Assembly (NCBI RefSeq): GCF_002812805.1
Contig: NZ_NMUM01000044.1
Location: 248,001-312,000 of the forward strand
Length of the DNA stretch: 64,000 nucleotides
Direction: 5' to 3'
DNA from: Microbacterium lacus
GTDB lineage: Bacteria > Actinomycetota > Actinomycetes > Actinomycetales > Microbacteriaceae
Position numbers and translations under genes: made by a program
Part shown: piece after piece, positions 43,471 to 52,437 of the stretch
Layout of the letters: every line of letters starts with the position of its first letter
Numbering within the stretch: the first letter of the stretch is position 1
Notes under the pieces: model-generated
Databases searched by the model: none
What the model saw: the letters and a program-made list of their open reading frames with translations, nothing else
What the model was told of the DNA's origin: nothing

Positions 43471-44994
43471 TCAGCCGCCGAAGCGCTGCCTGAGGTCGGG
43501 CTTTCGCACCTTGCCGGAGGCGGTGCGGGGCAGCTCGTCGACGACGACGACGTTCTTCGGGATCTTGTAGCGCGCGATCTTCCCGTCGAGGCTCTCGCGC
43601 ACGAATGCGACGTCGAGTTCGGCTCCGTCACGCATCGTGACGACCGCCCATGGCACCTCGCCCCAGCGTTCGTCGGGCACGCCGATCACGGCGACGCCCG
43701 ACACCCCGGGCAGGTCGCTGATCAGGTTCTCGACCTCGGCCGGATAGATGTTCTCGCCCCCCGAGATGATCATGTCCTTCAGACGGTCGGCGATGTAGAG
43801 GTAACCGTCGGCGTCGAGGTATCCCAGATCGCCCGAGCGGAACCATCCGTCGCTCGTGAACGCCTCGGCGGTCGCCTCGGGATTGCCGTGGTAACCGAGG
43901 AAGACGTTGGGGCCGGAGATCTCGATCTCGCCGACCGTGCCACGCGGCACCATCGCGCCGTTCTCATCCGCGATCCGGACGTCGGTGAAGAAGTGGGGCA
44001 GGCCGACGCTGCCCTGATTCTCGCGCGTCATCGCGGGCGACAGCGAGGTCGCACCGGGCGAGGTCTCGGTCATGCCATACCCCTGCGAGAACGACAGACC
44101 GCGTTGTTCGTACGCGTTCAGGATGCGGGTCGGCACCGCGGAACCGCCGCACGTGAGCTTGGCGAGCGTCGAGAGGTCGGTGGCATCCCAATCCGGGTGA
44201 TCGGCCAGCAGTTGGTAGGTCGTGGGTACACCGCTCAGCATCGTCACGCCGTGCTCCGCAATGAGACGGAGAACGCGACCCGCGTCGAAGCCCTTCTCCA
44301 GGACGATTGTCCCGCCCTTCATGAGCACGGGGAGGGCACCCATGCCGAGCGACGCGACGTGGAAGAGCGGCGAGATGAGCAGGTTCACGTCGGACGAGAC
44401 GACGTCGTAGTCGACGATGCAGTTGAGCGATACCCAGGTGAGGTTGCCGTGCGAGAGGACGGCTCCCTTCGGTTTGCCCGTCGTGCCCGAGGTATAGATG
44501 ATCGCGGCGGGGTCATCAAGCGTCACCGCCGTGTCGGCATGCCCACCCGATGCGTGATGCAACAGGGTGCTCAGACCCGGTGACGCGGCCTCGCCCTCGC
44601 CGGTCATGATCACGTGCACCACGTTCGCTGCCTCGACGCCCGGTGCGACGCGCTCGGCGAACTCGGGATCGTGGATGAGCACCCGGGCGGCCGAGTCGGT
44701 CAGCATGTATGCGAACTCGGGCGCGGCGAGCCGCGTGTTGAGCGGCACGAAGATCGCACCGAGCTGAGCGGCACCGAAGAGCACCCGCATGAAGTCCGGG
44801 CTGTTCTCGCCCAGGTACGCCACGGTGTCGCCCTTGCGGATGCCGCGGTGCCAGAGCAGTGCGGACACGCGATCCGCGTCGTCCGCGAGATCCCGATAGG
44901 TGAGGCGTTCGCCCTCACCGTGAACCAGCGCCACCGTGTCGGGGCTCTTCAGGCGGCGCGTGGACATCCACGCGCCCAGTCCGTGGTTGTGCAT
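43471..44994 (-). CDS. couL: AMP-dependent acyl/aryl-CoA ligase (CouL-like)
   Basis: The 507-residue ANL enzyme has the P-loop IIYTSGTTGKPKGAVLSHGN, GYGMTE, the hinge DRLKDMIISGGENIYPAEVE and the catalytic Lys in RTASGKVRKPDL. It forms a CoA thioester from a carboxylic acid via an acyl-AMP. In a cluster of MaoC hydratase, hydroxyacyl-CoA dehydrogenase and CouO-like amidohydrolase it is the likely p-hydroxycinnamoyl-CoA synthetase, as CouL in Rhodococcus RHA1. A plain fatty-acid ligase cannot be excluded from sequence alone. ATG 18 bp after the MaoC stop, without a clear ribosome site. Confidence 0.8.
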   Translation of the reverse strand: MHNHGLGAWMSTRRLKSPDTVALVHGEGERLTYRDLADDADRVSALLWHRGIRKGDTVAYLGENSPDFMRVLFGAAQLGAIFVPLNTRLAAPEFAYMLTDSAARVLIHDPEFAERVAPGVEAANVVHVIMTGEGEAASPGLSTLLHHASGGHADTAVTLDDPAAIIYTSGTTGKPKGAVLSHGNLTWVSLNCIVDYDVVSSDVNLLISPLFHVASLGMGALPVLMKGGTIVLEKGFDAGRVLRLIAEHGVTMLSGVPTTYQLLADHPDWDATDLSTLAKLTCGGSAVPTRILNAYEQRGLSFSQGYGMTETSPGATSLSPAMTRENQGSVGLPHFFTDVRIADENGAMVPRGTVGEIEISGPNVFLGYHGNPEATAEAFTSDGWFRSGDLGYLDADGYLYIADRLKDMIISGGENIYPAEVENLISDLPGVSGVAVIGVPDERWGEVPWAVVTMRDGAELDVAFVRESLDGKIARYKIPKNVVVVDELPRTASGKVRKPDLRQRFGG

Positions 44995-45012
44995 CGTTGA
45001 ACGACGGAGGGA

Positions 45013-45465
45013 TCAGGCGTAGAAGCGCTGCAGGCTGCGTGCCACGACAGCGGGCTTGGTGCCACCCTCGATCTCGATGGTGGCGTCGACCGTCATCTGG
45101 ATGCCGCCGCCGGCCTCGCTGACCTCGGCCACGGTAGCGGTCAGGCGGATGCGCGAACCCGCGGGAACCGGTGAGACGAAGCGGACCTTGTCGAGTCCGT
45201 AGTTGACCTTCGTCGTGGCTCCCTGCACGTCGAGAAGGTCGACCCAGAGCGGGATGAACAGGGCCAGGGTGAGGAATCCGTGGGCGATAGGTGCACCGAA
45301 GGGACCTTCTTTGGCGCGCTCGGGGTCGACGTGGATCCACTGGTGGTCATCGGTGGCGTCGGCGAACGTGTTGATGCGCTCCTGCGTGACGTCGAACCAG
45401 TCGGAGTACCCGAGGTTCTGCCCGACGAGGGTCTGCAGGTCGGCGAAGGCGACGGTCGTGGTCAT
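45013..45465 (-). CDS. couM: MaoC-like enoyl-CoA hydratase (CouM-like)
   Basis: The 150-residue hot-dog protein carries the hydratase-2 motif FADATDDHQWIHVDPERA, with the catalytic Asp and His, and then AHGFLTLAL. It would hydrate an aryl-acrylyl-CoA to the 3-hydroxy thioester. ATG after GAAAGAGAGAACACC. The neighbours on both sides carry out the preceding and following steps of side-chain shortening. Confidence 0.85.
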   Translation of the reverse strand: MTTTVAFADLQTLVGQNLGYSDWFDVTQERINTFADATDDHQWIHVDPERAKEGPFGAPIAHGFLTLALFIPLWVDLLDVQGATTKVNYGLDKVRFVSPVPAGSRIRLTATVAEVSEAGGGIQMTVDATIEIEGGTKPAVVARSLQRFYA

Positions 45466-45502
45466 GGTGTTCTCTCTTTCGCGATGGCGGATAGACCGCG
45501 GA

Positions 45503-46699
45503 TCAGGTGAATGCGGCCTCGCCCGTGAGGGCGCGACCGACGATGAGGGCGTTGATCTCGTGCGTGCCCTCGTACGAATAGACGGCCTCGGCGTCAGCGA
45601 AGAACCGAGCGGCGTCGTGCTCGAGAAGGATGCCGTTCCCCCCGAGCACCTCGCGCGCGAGCGCGACCGTCTCGCGGGCGAACAGCGCCGTCTGCATCTT
45701 GGCGAGGGCCGAGTTCTCGTCGACGAACTCGCCCTCGTCCTGCCGGACCGAGAGGCGGGTGACGAGAGTCAGCGAGGCCGTCAGGTTTCCCAGCATCCGC
45801 GCGAGCTTCTCCTGGACGAGTTGGAAGCCGCCGATGGGACGCCCGAACTGCTCGCGTTCGCGGACATAGCGGACGGCGGCCTCGAGGGCACCGGCCTGCA
45901 GTCCGGCCGCGATCCAGGAGACGTCCGAACGCATCACCCGGAGGATCCGCGCGACGTCGCGCCACGAGTCGACCCGCTGCAGCCGCGACGACTCGGCGAC
46001 CCGCACGCCGTCGAACGTGATCGTGTAGTTCTGCATCGGGCGGAGTGACACCTTGCCCTCGATGCGGGTCAGGGTGACCCCCGGCGCATCGCGGGGGACG
46101 AGGAAGGCCTTGACGTGTCCGTCAGCGACGTCGCGTGCGAAGACCGCGAGCAGATCGGCGTCGCCCGCGCCTCCGATCCAACGTTTGGCGCCGTCGATGA
46201 CCCAGTCCTCGCCGTCGCGCCGGGCCGCTGTCGCGAGTCCGCCCGCGATGTCGGAACCGTGGCCGGGCTCGGTCAGCGCGAACGTCCCGCGAACGTCGAA
46301 CGAGGCGATCCGGGCGTCGAGCGCGGCGACCTGTTGCGGCGACCCGCCGAGCGCGACGGTCGAGCGGAAGAGCCCCGACTGGGCGTTGTAGAGCGTCGCG
46401 ACCGAGACATCCGTGCGTGCGAGCACGAAGTTACGGAATCCGGAGAACAGGGACGAGCCGGCCTCTTCGGGTTCGACGCCCTCGGGATGCATGAGGTCGA
46501 GCGGGATGAGCGCATCCAGGATCGCCGCGGGCATCGTTGCGGTCTCCCACGCGTTCGCGAGAAGCGGTCGGACCTCACGGTCGAGCACGTCGCCGAGCCG
46601 GGCGAGCGTGCCACGCGCGGCCTCGCTCAGGTGGGATTCGGCGAGCCCGAGCGGGTCGAAGCCGAACGGCTCGGTGCTGCGGAGGGTGACGAGACTCAT
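45503..46699 (-). CDS. acyl-CoA dehydrogenase
   Basis: The 398-residue flavoprotein has TFALTEPGHGSDIAGGLATAARRDG, KRWIGGAGDADLLAVFAR, REREQFGRPIGGFQLVQEKLARM, and YSYEGTHEINALIVGRALTG, in which the Glu of YEGT is the catalytic base of the glutaryl-CoA dehydrogenase branch. It oxidises a saturated acyl-CoA to the 2-enoyl form. The Rhodococcus cou set, as I recall it, has no such gene; here it would let dihydrocinnamates (arylpropanoates) enter the same route. ATG overlaps the amidohydrolase stop (ATGA). Confidence 0.88.
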   Translation of the reverse strand: MSLVTLRSTEPFGFDPLGLAESHLSEAARGTLARLGDVLDREVRPLLANAWETATMPAAILDALIPLDLMHPEGVEPEEAGSSLFSGFRNFVLARTDVSVATLYNAQSGLFRSTVALGGSPQQVAALDARIASFDVRGTFALTEPGHGSDIAGGLATAARRDGEDWVIDGAKRWIGGAGDADLLAVFARDVADGHVKAFLVPRDAPGVTLTRIEGKVSLRPMQNYTITFDGVRVAESSRLQRVDSWRDVARILRVMRSDVSWIAAGLQAGALEAAVRYVREREQFGRPIGGFQLVQEKLARMLGNLTASLTLVTRLSVRQDEGEFVDENSALAKMQTALFARETVALAREVLGGNGILLEHDAARFFADAEAVYSYEGTHEINALIVGRALTGEAAFT

Positions 46700-47583
46700 C
46701 AGCCGAGCCCCAGAAGGCGCACCGCGTTCTCCTTCATGATGCCGGGCATGACCTCGGGCTTGAGCGCGGTCTGTTCGACATCGCGCATCCACCGATCCGG
46801 CGTCAGCAGCGGGAAGTCGGAGCCGAAGAGGACGCGGTTCTTCAAATAGGAGTTCGCGGCGCGGACGAGCTCGGCGGGGAAGTACTTCGGGCTCCAACCC
46901 GACAGATCGATCCACGTGTTGTGTTTGTGCGTGGCTACCGAAAGAGCCTCGTCCTGCCAGGGGACGGAGGGGTGCGCCATGATGATCTGCAGTTCGGGGA
47001 ACTCGGCCGCGACCGTGTCGAGCAGCATCGGGTTCGACAGGGCGAGCCGGAATCCGCGACCCCCGGGCATGCCCGCGCCGATCCCGGTCTGCCCCGTGTG
47101 GAACAGCGCAACGACACCGGCATCCTGCAGCGCGCCGTAGAGCGGGAACCACGCGGTGTCGCTCGGGTCGAACCCCTGCACCGTGGGGTGGAACTTGAAC
47201 CCTCGCACCCCGTACTCCTCCACGAGGTACCGCACCCGGTCGACCGCGGCCGCGCCCTTGTTCGGGTCGACGGAGCCGAAAGGGATGAGCACATCGTTGT
47301 TGCGAGCGGCGCCGTCGGCGACCTCTTCGCTGAGGATCGGGGGATGATCCAGGGCCGTCTCGGAGTCGACCGAGAACACGACGGCCGCCATGTTCCGCTC
47401 GCGGTAGTAGCTCGCGACCGAGTCGAGGTCGGGGCGACCGATCTCGGCGCTGAAGTACTTCGCGGCGGCTTCGGCGAGGTCGGGGGGCAGCGAGCCGTGA
47501 CCGTGCTCGCCGATCTCGATGTGCACGTGCATGTCTATCGCCTGGATCGCCTCGATGTCGAGTGCGGGTTCGTAGCGGGTCAT
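46699..47583 (-). CDS. couO: amidohydrolase-superfamily beta-ketoacyl cleaving enzyme (CouO-like)
   Basis: The 294-residue protein is a metal-dependent amidohydrolase of the ACMSD group: HxH at 19-21 (DMHVHIE), His162 (LFHTG), His204 (MAHPS) and metal ligand Asp256 in LFGSDFPLL. In Rhodococcus jostii RHA1 CouO, an enzyme of this superfamily, replaces thiolase and thioesterase in hydroxycinnamate deacetylation, and its Asp257 is essential. The match of position and gene context supports the same role here: splitting an aryl-beta-ketopropionyl intermediate to the aromatic acid. A plain decarboxylase or hydrolase is the alternative. Confidence 0.82.
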   Translation of the reverse strand: MTRYEPALDIEAIQAIDMHVHIEIGEHGHGSLPPDLAEAAAKYFSAEIGRPDLDSVASYYRERNMAAVVFSVDSETALDHPPILSEEVADGAARNNDVLIPFGSVDPNKGAAAVDRVRYLVEEYGVRGFKFHPTVQGFDPSDTAWFPLYGALQDAGVVALFHTGQTGIGAGMPGGRGFRLALSNPMLLDTVAAEFPELQIIMAHPSVPWQDEALSVATHKHNTWIDLSGWSPKYFPAELVRAANSYLKNRVLFGSDFPLLTPDRWMRDVEQTALKPEVMPGIMKENAVRLLGLG

Positions 47584-47684
47584 GTGCGGTGGTGCTCGAT
47601 TCGGCTGGGCGGATGTGACGTGTCCGGATGCGGCGGGCCCTGTGTGGCGGGCTGTGCGCGGAGCGGCGCTGCGGCGTCTTGGGG

Positions 47685-48614
47685 TCAGGGCTGCGCGGGC
47701 CGCTGGAACTCGTCGGGAAGGGGCGGGAAGGTCTCGCCGACGCTCTGGCCGTGCTCGGCGATCAACGCGGGGAACTCGGCGGCGAGATCGTCCGCCGACC
47801 AGCCACCGTCGTGGTACGCCGTCGCGACGGCCTCGGGGTGCGACCAGATCTGCACACGGTCGCCGCCGATGCCGATGACCTGACCGGTGATGTCGGTCGA
47901 GGCATCCGAGGCGAGATAAGAGATCAGACCCGCGACATCGTCGGAAGTGCCGAAGCCGAGATCGTGACGGAAGAAGGGGGGCATCGGCTCACCGGCGCGA
48001 TCGGCCTCGACGGCCGCGGCGAAGTACGGGACGGTTGCCGTCATGCCGGTCGCGGCGACGGGAACGACGGCGTTCGCCGTGATGCCCGCGCGCTTCAGCT
48101 CGAGGGCCCAGGTGCGGACCATGCCGACGATGCCGGCCTTGGCAGCCGCGTAGTTCGTCTGGCCGAAGGTACCGCGCTGTCCGGTGGGCGATCCGATGCA
48201 GATGATGCGACCGCCCTCGGCCTGCTCGCGCATGCGGATCGCGGCCTCGCGAACGCAGGTGAACGTGCCCCGCAGGTGGACGCCGATGACGGTGTCGAAG
48301 TCGTCGTCACTCATCTTCCAGAGCACGGTGTCGCGCAGGACGCCCGCGTTGGTGACCAGGATGTCGAGACGCCCGAATTTCTCGATCGCCGTGTCGACGA
48401 GGCGCTTGGCGGTCTCGGTCGGACCGACGGGTGCCACGACGGCGACGGCTGTTCCGCCTGCCGCTTCGATGGCCGCGACCGCGTCGGCGGCGATCTGCTC
48501 ATCGACATCGTTGACGACGACGGATGCGCCCTGTCGGGCGAGTTCGGTGGCGTAGGCCAGTCCGAGGCCGCGCCCCGATCCGGTCACAATGGCTACTTTG
48601 CCTTCCAGCGACAT
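47685..48614 (-). CDS. couN: SDR-family 3-hydroxyacyl-CoA dehydrogenase (CouN-like)
   Basis: The 309-residue SDR is longer than FabG types and resembles the dehydrogenase part of multifunctional enzyme 2: TGSGRGLGLAYATELARQGA, VVNDVD, ICIGSPTGQRGTFGQTNY and YAAAKAGIVG with the catalytic Tyr and Lys. It would oxidise the 3-hydroxyacyl-CoA from the MaoC step. First gene of the minus-strand operon (couN-couO-acd-couM-couL); ATG after GAAGGAGTCATCC and a strong promoter with an operator. Confidence 0.85.
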   Translation of the reverse strand: MSLEGKVAIVTGSGRGLGLAYATELARQGASVVVNDVDEQIAADAVAAIEAAGGTAVAVVAPVGPTETAKRLVDTAIEKFGRLDILVTNAGVLRDTVLWKMSDDDFDTVIGVHLRGTFTCVREAAIRMREQAEGGRIICIGSPTGQRGTFGQTNYAAAKAGIVGMVRTWALELKRAGITANAVVPVAATGMTATVPYFAAAVEADRAGEPMPPFFRHDLGFGTSDDVAGLISYLASDASTDITGQVIGIGGDRVQIWSHPEAVATAYHDGGWSADDLAAEFPALIAEHGQSVGETFPPLPDEFQRPAQP

Positions 48615-48641
48615 GGATGACTCCTTCGTATCTCTGCGTCC

Positions 48642-48677
48642 ATTAGAGACCCGACAGTTGAGATTGTCAATTATTGA
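48642..48677 (-). promoter_or_regulatory. couN promoter with a palindromic operator over the -35 box
   Basis: On the minus strand TTGACA (48670-48665), 17 bp and TCTAAT (48647-48642) form an unusually good sigma-70 promoter. The palindrome TCAATTATTGA (48667-48677) overlaps the -35 box, and TTGA-N5-TCAA lies next to it. The divergent MarR gene starts 30 bp away, which is the CouR arrangement. Confidence 0.72.
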
Positions 48678-48693
48678 ATGCGACCACCTTTGC

Positions 48694-48699
48694 TAGGAT
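48694..48699 (+). promoter_or_regulatory. -10 box of leaderless couR-like promoter
   Basis: TAGGAT lies 7 nt before the ATG at 48707; the upstream region overlaps the couN operator. Confidence 0.5.
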
Positions 48700-48706
48700 C
48701 GCTCCC

Positions 48707-49168
48707 ATGAGCGCCGAGCAGCCCGCCGTGACCCGGAAGGGAAGGCTCAGCGCTGCCCTCGGGGATGACCTGAGCTTTCTGCTCGCCCGTGCGAACGCCT
48801 ACTCGCTCGCGGCGGGCAACGTCGCGCTCGCAACGATCGGGTTGCGTGCTCGCTCCTACTCGGTTCTCGCCCTGGCCGCCGACGGCTCACGTCCCTCTCA
48901 GCGTGATCTGGCCGATTTTCTGCGGCTCGATCCCAGCCAGGTCGTGGCACTCGTCGACGACCTGCAAACGCGCGGGCTCGTTGCCCGAGAAGCCGATCCG
49001 GCCGACCGGCGGACGAACGTGGTCGTCACGACCGCCGCGGGGAGAGCGCTGTACGAGCAGGCCCGGGTGCAGGCCCGGCGCGCCGAAGAGCAGGTCTTCG
49101 CACGTCTCTCGCCAAGCGAGCGCGAGCGGCTGGCGAGCCTGCTGCAGCTCGTCGCCTTCCCCGACTGA
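48707..49168 (+). CDS. couR: MarR-family regulator (CouR-like)
   Basis: The 153-residue MarR protein has the winged helix RARSYSVLALAADGSRPSQRDLADFLRLDPSQVVALVDDLQTRGLVAREADPADRRTNVVVTTAAG. In RHA1, CouR is a MarR repressor relieved by p-coumaroyl-CoA; the divergent placement against the couN-like operon makes the same role likely here. The ATG at 48707 is selected by the TAGGAT box 7 nt upstream. Confidence 0.85.
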   Translation: MSAEQPAVTRKGRLSAALGDDLSFLLARANAYSLAAGNVALATIGLRARSYSVLALAADGSRPSQRDLADFLRLDPSQVVALVDDLQTRGLVAREADPADRRTNVVVTTAAGRALYEQARVQARRAEEQVFARLSPSERERLASLLQLVAFPD

Positions 49169-49235
49169 CGCCTTGCGGTGGGCTTCCCGTCACGGAGGGT
49201 GATCCATAGTGCCGCCGTGCGCGTACCGTGGAGGG

Positions 49236-49634
49236 GTGAAGATCACCGGCTCGTCGGACTGGCGCGAAGAACTCCCCTTCGACGTTCCCGTGCTCGTCGC
49301 GGACGTCGTGCCCGGCGATCCGACGCGGTGCTCGGAGTGCGGGATCGACTCGGCTCCGCACGAGCGCGACGCGCTCTGGGCGGTCAGGCGGCGGAACCCG
49401 AAGAGCCATGCGGGCGTCGTCCGGTTTCACTGCGCGGCGCATCTGCCGCCACCGCCGGCCCCCGTCGAGTCGGAGGAAGTCGTCCGCCTGCGCCGCACCG
49501 CTGCGCGCGCCGTGAGAGCCGCCGCACCCCGGCGCCCCACCGTGCCCGAACGAGTCGCGCCGGTGTGCCCCACGTGTTTCGTGGAAGTGCCGCCGACCGG
49601 GGTGTGCGGCATGTGCGGCGAACGCGTCGCCTGA
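49236..49634 (+). CDS. cysteine-rich protein of unknown function
   Basis: The 132-residue protein is not recognised. It contains a Cys pair CSEC near 28-31, CAAH near 65 and a C-terminal zinc-ribbon-like CPTCFVEVPPTGVCGMCG, suggesting one or two structural zinc sites. A basic/proline stretch separates them. GTG 49236 is chosen because TACCGT lies 6 nt upstream (leaderless) and the residues before it look non-coding. It converges on an MFS gene 12 bp away. Confidence 0.65.
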   Translation: MKITGSSDWREELPFDVPVLVADVVPGDPTRCSECGIDSAPHERDALWAVRRRNPKSHAGVVRFHCAAHLPPPPAPVESEEVVRLRRTAARAVRAAAPRRPTVPERVAPVCPTCFVEVPPTGVCGMCGERVA

Positions 49635-49646
49635 CGGTTGGTCTGG

Positions 49647-50945
49647 TCAGCCCAGCGGCTGACGGTGCTCGAGGACGAATCTGGGCCGTCCGGCGAAGAC
49701 GCCCGTCACCGACTGTGCGACGAGCACGAGTATGAGGAGCGCAAGCGAGAAGTTCCAGCCGCCGAGCCCCGCGTGCAGCCAGCCGAACAGCACGGGCCCC
49801 GCGGCGGCGATCAGATAGCCGACGGACTGCGCCATACCCGAGAGGGCGGCGGATGCGTCCGACGTGCGAGCGCGCTGGGCCATCAGGGTCAGGGCCATGC
49901 TGAGTGAAGCGCCCGACGACAGCCCCGCGATCAGGACCCACACGACGATGCCCTCCGGCGCGAGCATCAGGCCGGCGATCCCCGCGATCCCGACGATCGG
50001 AATCGCCGCAGGTACGTATCGCTCGGCGGGCCCGCGGAGCAGGAGCGGCACGATGATCGAGCCGATGATGGTCGTGAGCTGGTAGATCATCACGTCGAAT
50101 CCGGCGACGACCTCGGATCGCCCGATCGACGTCGAGATCGCGGCCAACCAGGTCAGCATCATGTAGAAGGTCGCCGCCTGAAAGCCCATATACGCCGCGA
50201 CCTGCCAGGCCAGAGCATCGCGCCAGATTCCGGTGCGGGAGCGTGCTGTGACGGGGCGGGCGAGATGCACCGCGTGGTGGCCGCGCGTGGCCCACGCCCA
50301 GACCCCGATGGCGGGAATCAGCAGGCCGGCACCCGTGACCAGCAGTGCGATGCGCCATCCGGACTGTTCGTCGCCGAGGAACGACAGGGGTACGGCGACT
50401 CCCGACGAAATGGCACCGACGCCCCCGAGCAATCCGGTGTACGCCGCCATCACGACCGGCACGCGCGTCGAGAAGTCCCGCTTGATCACCGCGGGCATCA
50501 GCACGTTGGCGATCGCGAGGGCGAGGCCGATCAGCACGGTCCCGATCCACAGGCTGACGGTCGGACCGGGCAGCGAGCGCACGATCGTGCCGGCGAGCAA
50601 CACGAGCAGCGAGCCCAGCACGACCCGGGACATCCCGAACCGAAGGCTGAGCGCGAGGGCGAACGGGGACACCGCCGCCCACGCGACGAGCGGTACGGCC
50701 GCGATCAGGCCGAGCGTGCCGACCGAGAGTCCGGTGTCCGTGCCGATCTGATCGAGCAGGGGCCCGACGGCCGTGATGCTCAGGCGCATGTTCGCAGCGA
50801 CCAGGCAGACGGCAACGAGCAGAGCCGCTCCCGCGCCGCGTGAACTGACGCTTCGCATCCCCGTCGTGTCCGGACCCGCGGAGGCGGATGCCGTCGAGCT
50901 CGTCATCCACGACGCATCCGTGCGTGATTCGTCGTCGGAGCCCAT
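49647..50945 (-). CDS. MFS transporter of the CynX/NimT type
   Basis: About 432 residues with twelve helices; the start of the transport domain (VAANMRLSITAVGPLLDQIGTDTGLS) is typical of the CynX/NimT branch, which includes cyanate and nitroimidazole transport proteins. An unstructured Ser/Thr-rich N-terminus of about 35 residues precedes helix 1. It lies just downstream of pobA on the same strand, about 115 bp away across a repeat, so uptake of an aromatic acid is conceivable but not shown. The start could be ATG 50945 or GTG 50951. Confidence 0.83.
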   Translation of the reverse strand: MGSDDESRTDASWMTSSTASASAGPDTTGMRSVSSRGAGAALLVAVCLVAANMRLSITAVGPLLDQIGTDTGLSVGTLGLIAAVPLVAWAAVSPFALALSLRFGMSRVVLGSLLVLLAGTIVRSLPGPTVSLWIGTVLIGLALAIANVLMPAVIKRDFSTRVPVVMAAYTGLLGGVGAISSGVAVPLSFLGDEQSGWRIALLVTGAGLLIPAIGVWAWATRGHHAVHLARPVTARSRTGIWRDALAWQVAAYMGFQAATFYMMLTWLAAISTSIGRSEVVAGFDVMIYQLTTIIGSIIVPLLLRGPAERYVPAAIPIVGIAGIAGLMLAPEGIVVWVLIAGLSSGASLSMALTLMAQRARTSDASAALSGMAQSVGYLIAAAGPVLFGWLHAGLGGWNFSLALLILVLVAQSVTGVFAGRPRFVLEHRQPLG

Positions 50946-51010
50946 GATCACCGGACTCTAGCCGAACTGTGGCGGCATCCGGGTGTCCGCTCCCGATCGT
51001 TGAGTTGCTG

Positions 51011-51055
51011 GCGTTTCGTTTCGTCTCGTCGCTGCGCTCCTCGCTCAACGACCGG
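51011..51055. repeat. REP-like repeat (GTTGAGCGAGCG family), second copy
   Basis: Read in reverse, CGGTCGTTGAGCGAGGAGCG followed by CAGCGACGAGACGAAACG matches the repeat at 17230-17260 with small changes. It occupies the space between pobA and the MFS gene. Confidence 0.6.
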
Positions 51056-51066
51056 TGGGCCCTCGC

Positions 51067-52257
51067 TTAGTGGCCGGCGGAAGCGAGTGGCCACCCCGTG
51101 TACGCCTCGGCCAGGTACGTTCGTCCGGCCTCGGATTCCACGACGCTCCGCAGCTCGCCGACCTGACGCAGACGATCGAAGTCCGAGGCATCCGGTGCGA
51201 CGTGCAGCATGCTCGTCATCCACCACGAGAAGTGCTGCGCCTTCCAGATGCGCTGCAGTGCCGTTTCGGCGTAGCCGTCGATCAAGCGTTCGTCGTTCTC
51301 GAGCAGCAGCGCCCGGAGGGCACGTTCGAGAAGCAGCACGTCGGCGACGGCCAGGTTCATGCCCTTTGCGCCCGTCGGCGGCACCGTGTGGGCGGCATCG
51401 CCCACGAGGGCGACGCGGCCCGCGCGCAGTTCATGTGCCACAAAACTCCGGAAGCGCAGGACGTCGCGTTGGAAGATCGGTCCCTGCTGCAGGGTCGTGC
51501 CGGGCACGCGGATCTGCAGTTGTTCCCAGATCTCCTCTTCGCTCAGTGCTTCGGGATCGGCTTCGGGGTCGCACTGGAAGTACATGCGCTGCACGGTGGC
51601 GCTGCGCTGGCTGATCAGCGCGAATCCTTCGGCGGAGTTGCTGTAGATGAGTTCTTCCGAGCTCGGCGGCGCCTCGCAGAGGATGCCGAACCAGGCGAAG
51701 GGGTACTCGCGGAAGTATCCGCCGGTCGACGAGCCCGTGACGGCCGCGCGAGCGACGCTGCGGGAGCCGTCGGCGCCGACCACGAACTCGGCGTCGATCT
51801 CGAAGGCCTTGCCCTCGGCATCCTCGGCGAACACTCGCGGGCGATCGGTATTGGCACCCTCGACGCGGAGCGCCGTGACGCCGAAACGCAGGTCCTGGCC
51901 GCCCGCCAGGCGAGCCGCGATCAGATCCTTCAGCACTTCGTGCTGGGGGTAGAGCCAGACGCTTCGGCCGGTCAGGCTGGGGAAGTCGATGCGGTGCCCC
52001 TGGCCCCCGAAGCGCAGTTCGATGCCGTCGTGGCGGTGCCCGACGGTCAGAACGCGGTCTGAGGCGCCCGACGAGGTGAGCACGTCGACGGTGCCGTGCT
52101 CGAGGATGCCGGCACGGATCGTGCTCTCGATCTCGTCGCGCGTGCGCTGGTCGATCACGACCGACTCGATGCCCGCCGCAGCGAGGAGGTGGGAGAGGAG
52201 CAGACCCGCGGGTCCCGCTCCGACGATCGCGACCCGCGTGCGGACGGTCTCGGTCAT
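51067..52257 (-). CDS. pobA: 4-hydroxybenzoate 3-monooxygenase
   Basis: The 396-residue class A flavoprotein hydroxylase converts 4-hydroxybenzoate to protocatechuate. It has the FAD motif GAGPAGLLLSHLLAAAG (13-29), the middle motif VVGADGSRS, and the GD motif LVGDAAHTVPPTGAKGMNLAVADVLLLERAL. RSVWLYPQHEVLKDLI and the SSEELIYSNS region agree with PobA. ATG after GAAGGAGACGCCACC. It joins CouLMNO-type products to the pca genes. An IclR gene lies upstream on the same strand and is probably its regulator. Confidence 0.93.
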   Translation of the reverse strand: MTETVRTRVAIVGAGPAGLLLSHLLAAAGIESVVIDQRTRDEIESTIRAGILEHGTVDVLTSSGASDRVLTVGHRHDGIELRFGGQGHRIDFPSLTGRSVWLYPQHEVLKDLIAARLAGGQDLRFGVTALRVEGANTDRPRVFAEDAEGKAFEIDAEFVVGADGSRSVARAAVTGSSTGGYFREYPFAWFGILCEAPPSSEELIYSNSAEGFALISQRSATVQRMYFQCDPEADPEALSEEEIWEQLQIRVPGTTLQQGPIFQRDVLRFRSFVAHELRAGRVALVGDAAHTVPPTGAKGMNLAVADVLLLERALRALLLENDERLIDGYAETALQRIWKAQHFSWWMTSMLHVAPDASDFDRLRQVGELRSVVESEAGRTYLAEAYTGWPLASAGH

Positions 52258-52325
52258 GGTGGCGTCTCCTTCGACGTGGTGTTCCCCTCAGCATCCCGCC
52301 CCCCTGACCATCGCGCACGTGCCTT

Positions 52326-52338
52326 CCCATTGAATGGG
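52326..52338. promoter_or_regulatory. palindrome upstream of pobA
   Basis: CCCATTGAATGGG is a perfect 13-bp palindrome, 69 bp before the pobA start, between pobA and the IclR gene. Candidate operator for that IclR protein. Confidence 0.5.
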
Positions 52339-52437
52339 CACCGCTGGCTTTCCGGACACGCTCCCCTGGCACTTGTTGCGATCTCGAGGCGCCGCACGTC
52401 GCATCTACTGCCGGGGGAGCGGGTCGGGGGTGAGGTC

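Noticed and set aside
43471..48614. Ordinary fatty-acid beta-oxidation cluster
   Set aside because: No thiolase is present and an amidohydrolase takes its place, with a divergent MarR gene; this fits the cou arrangement better.
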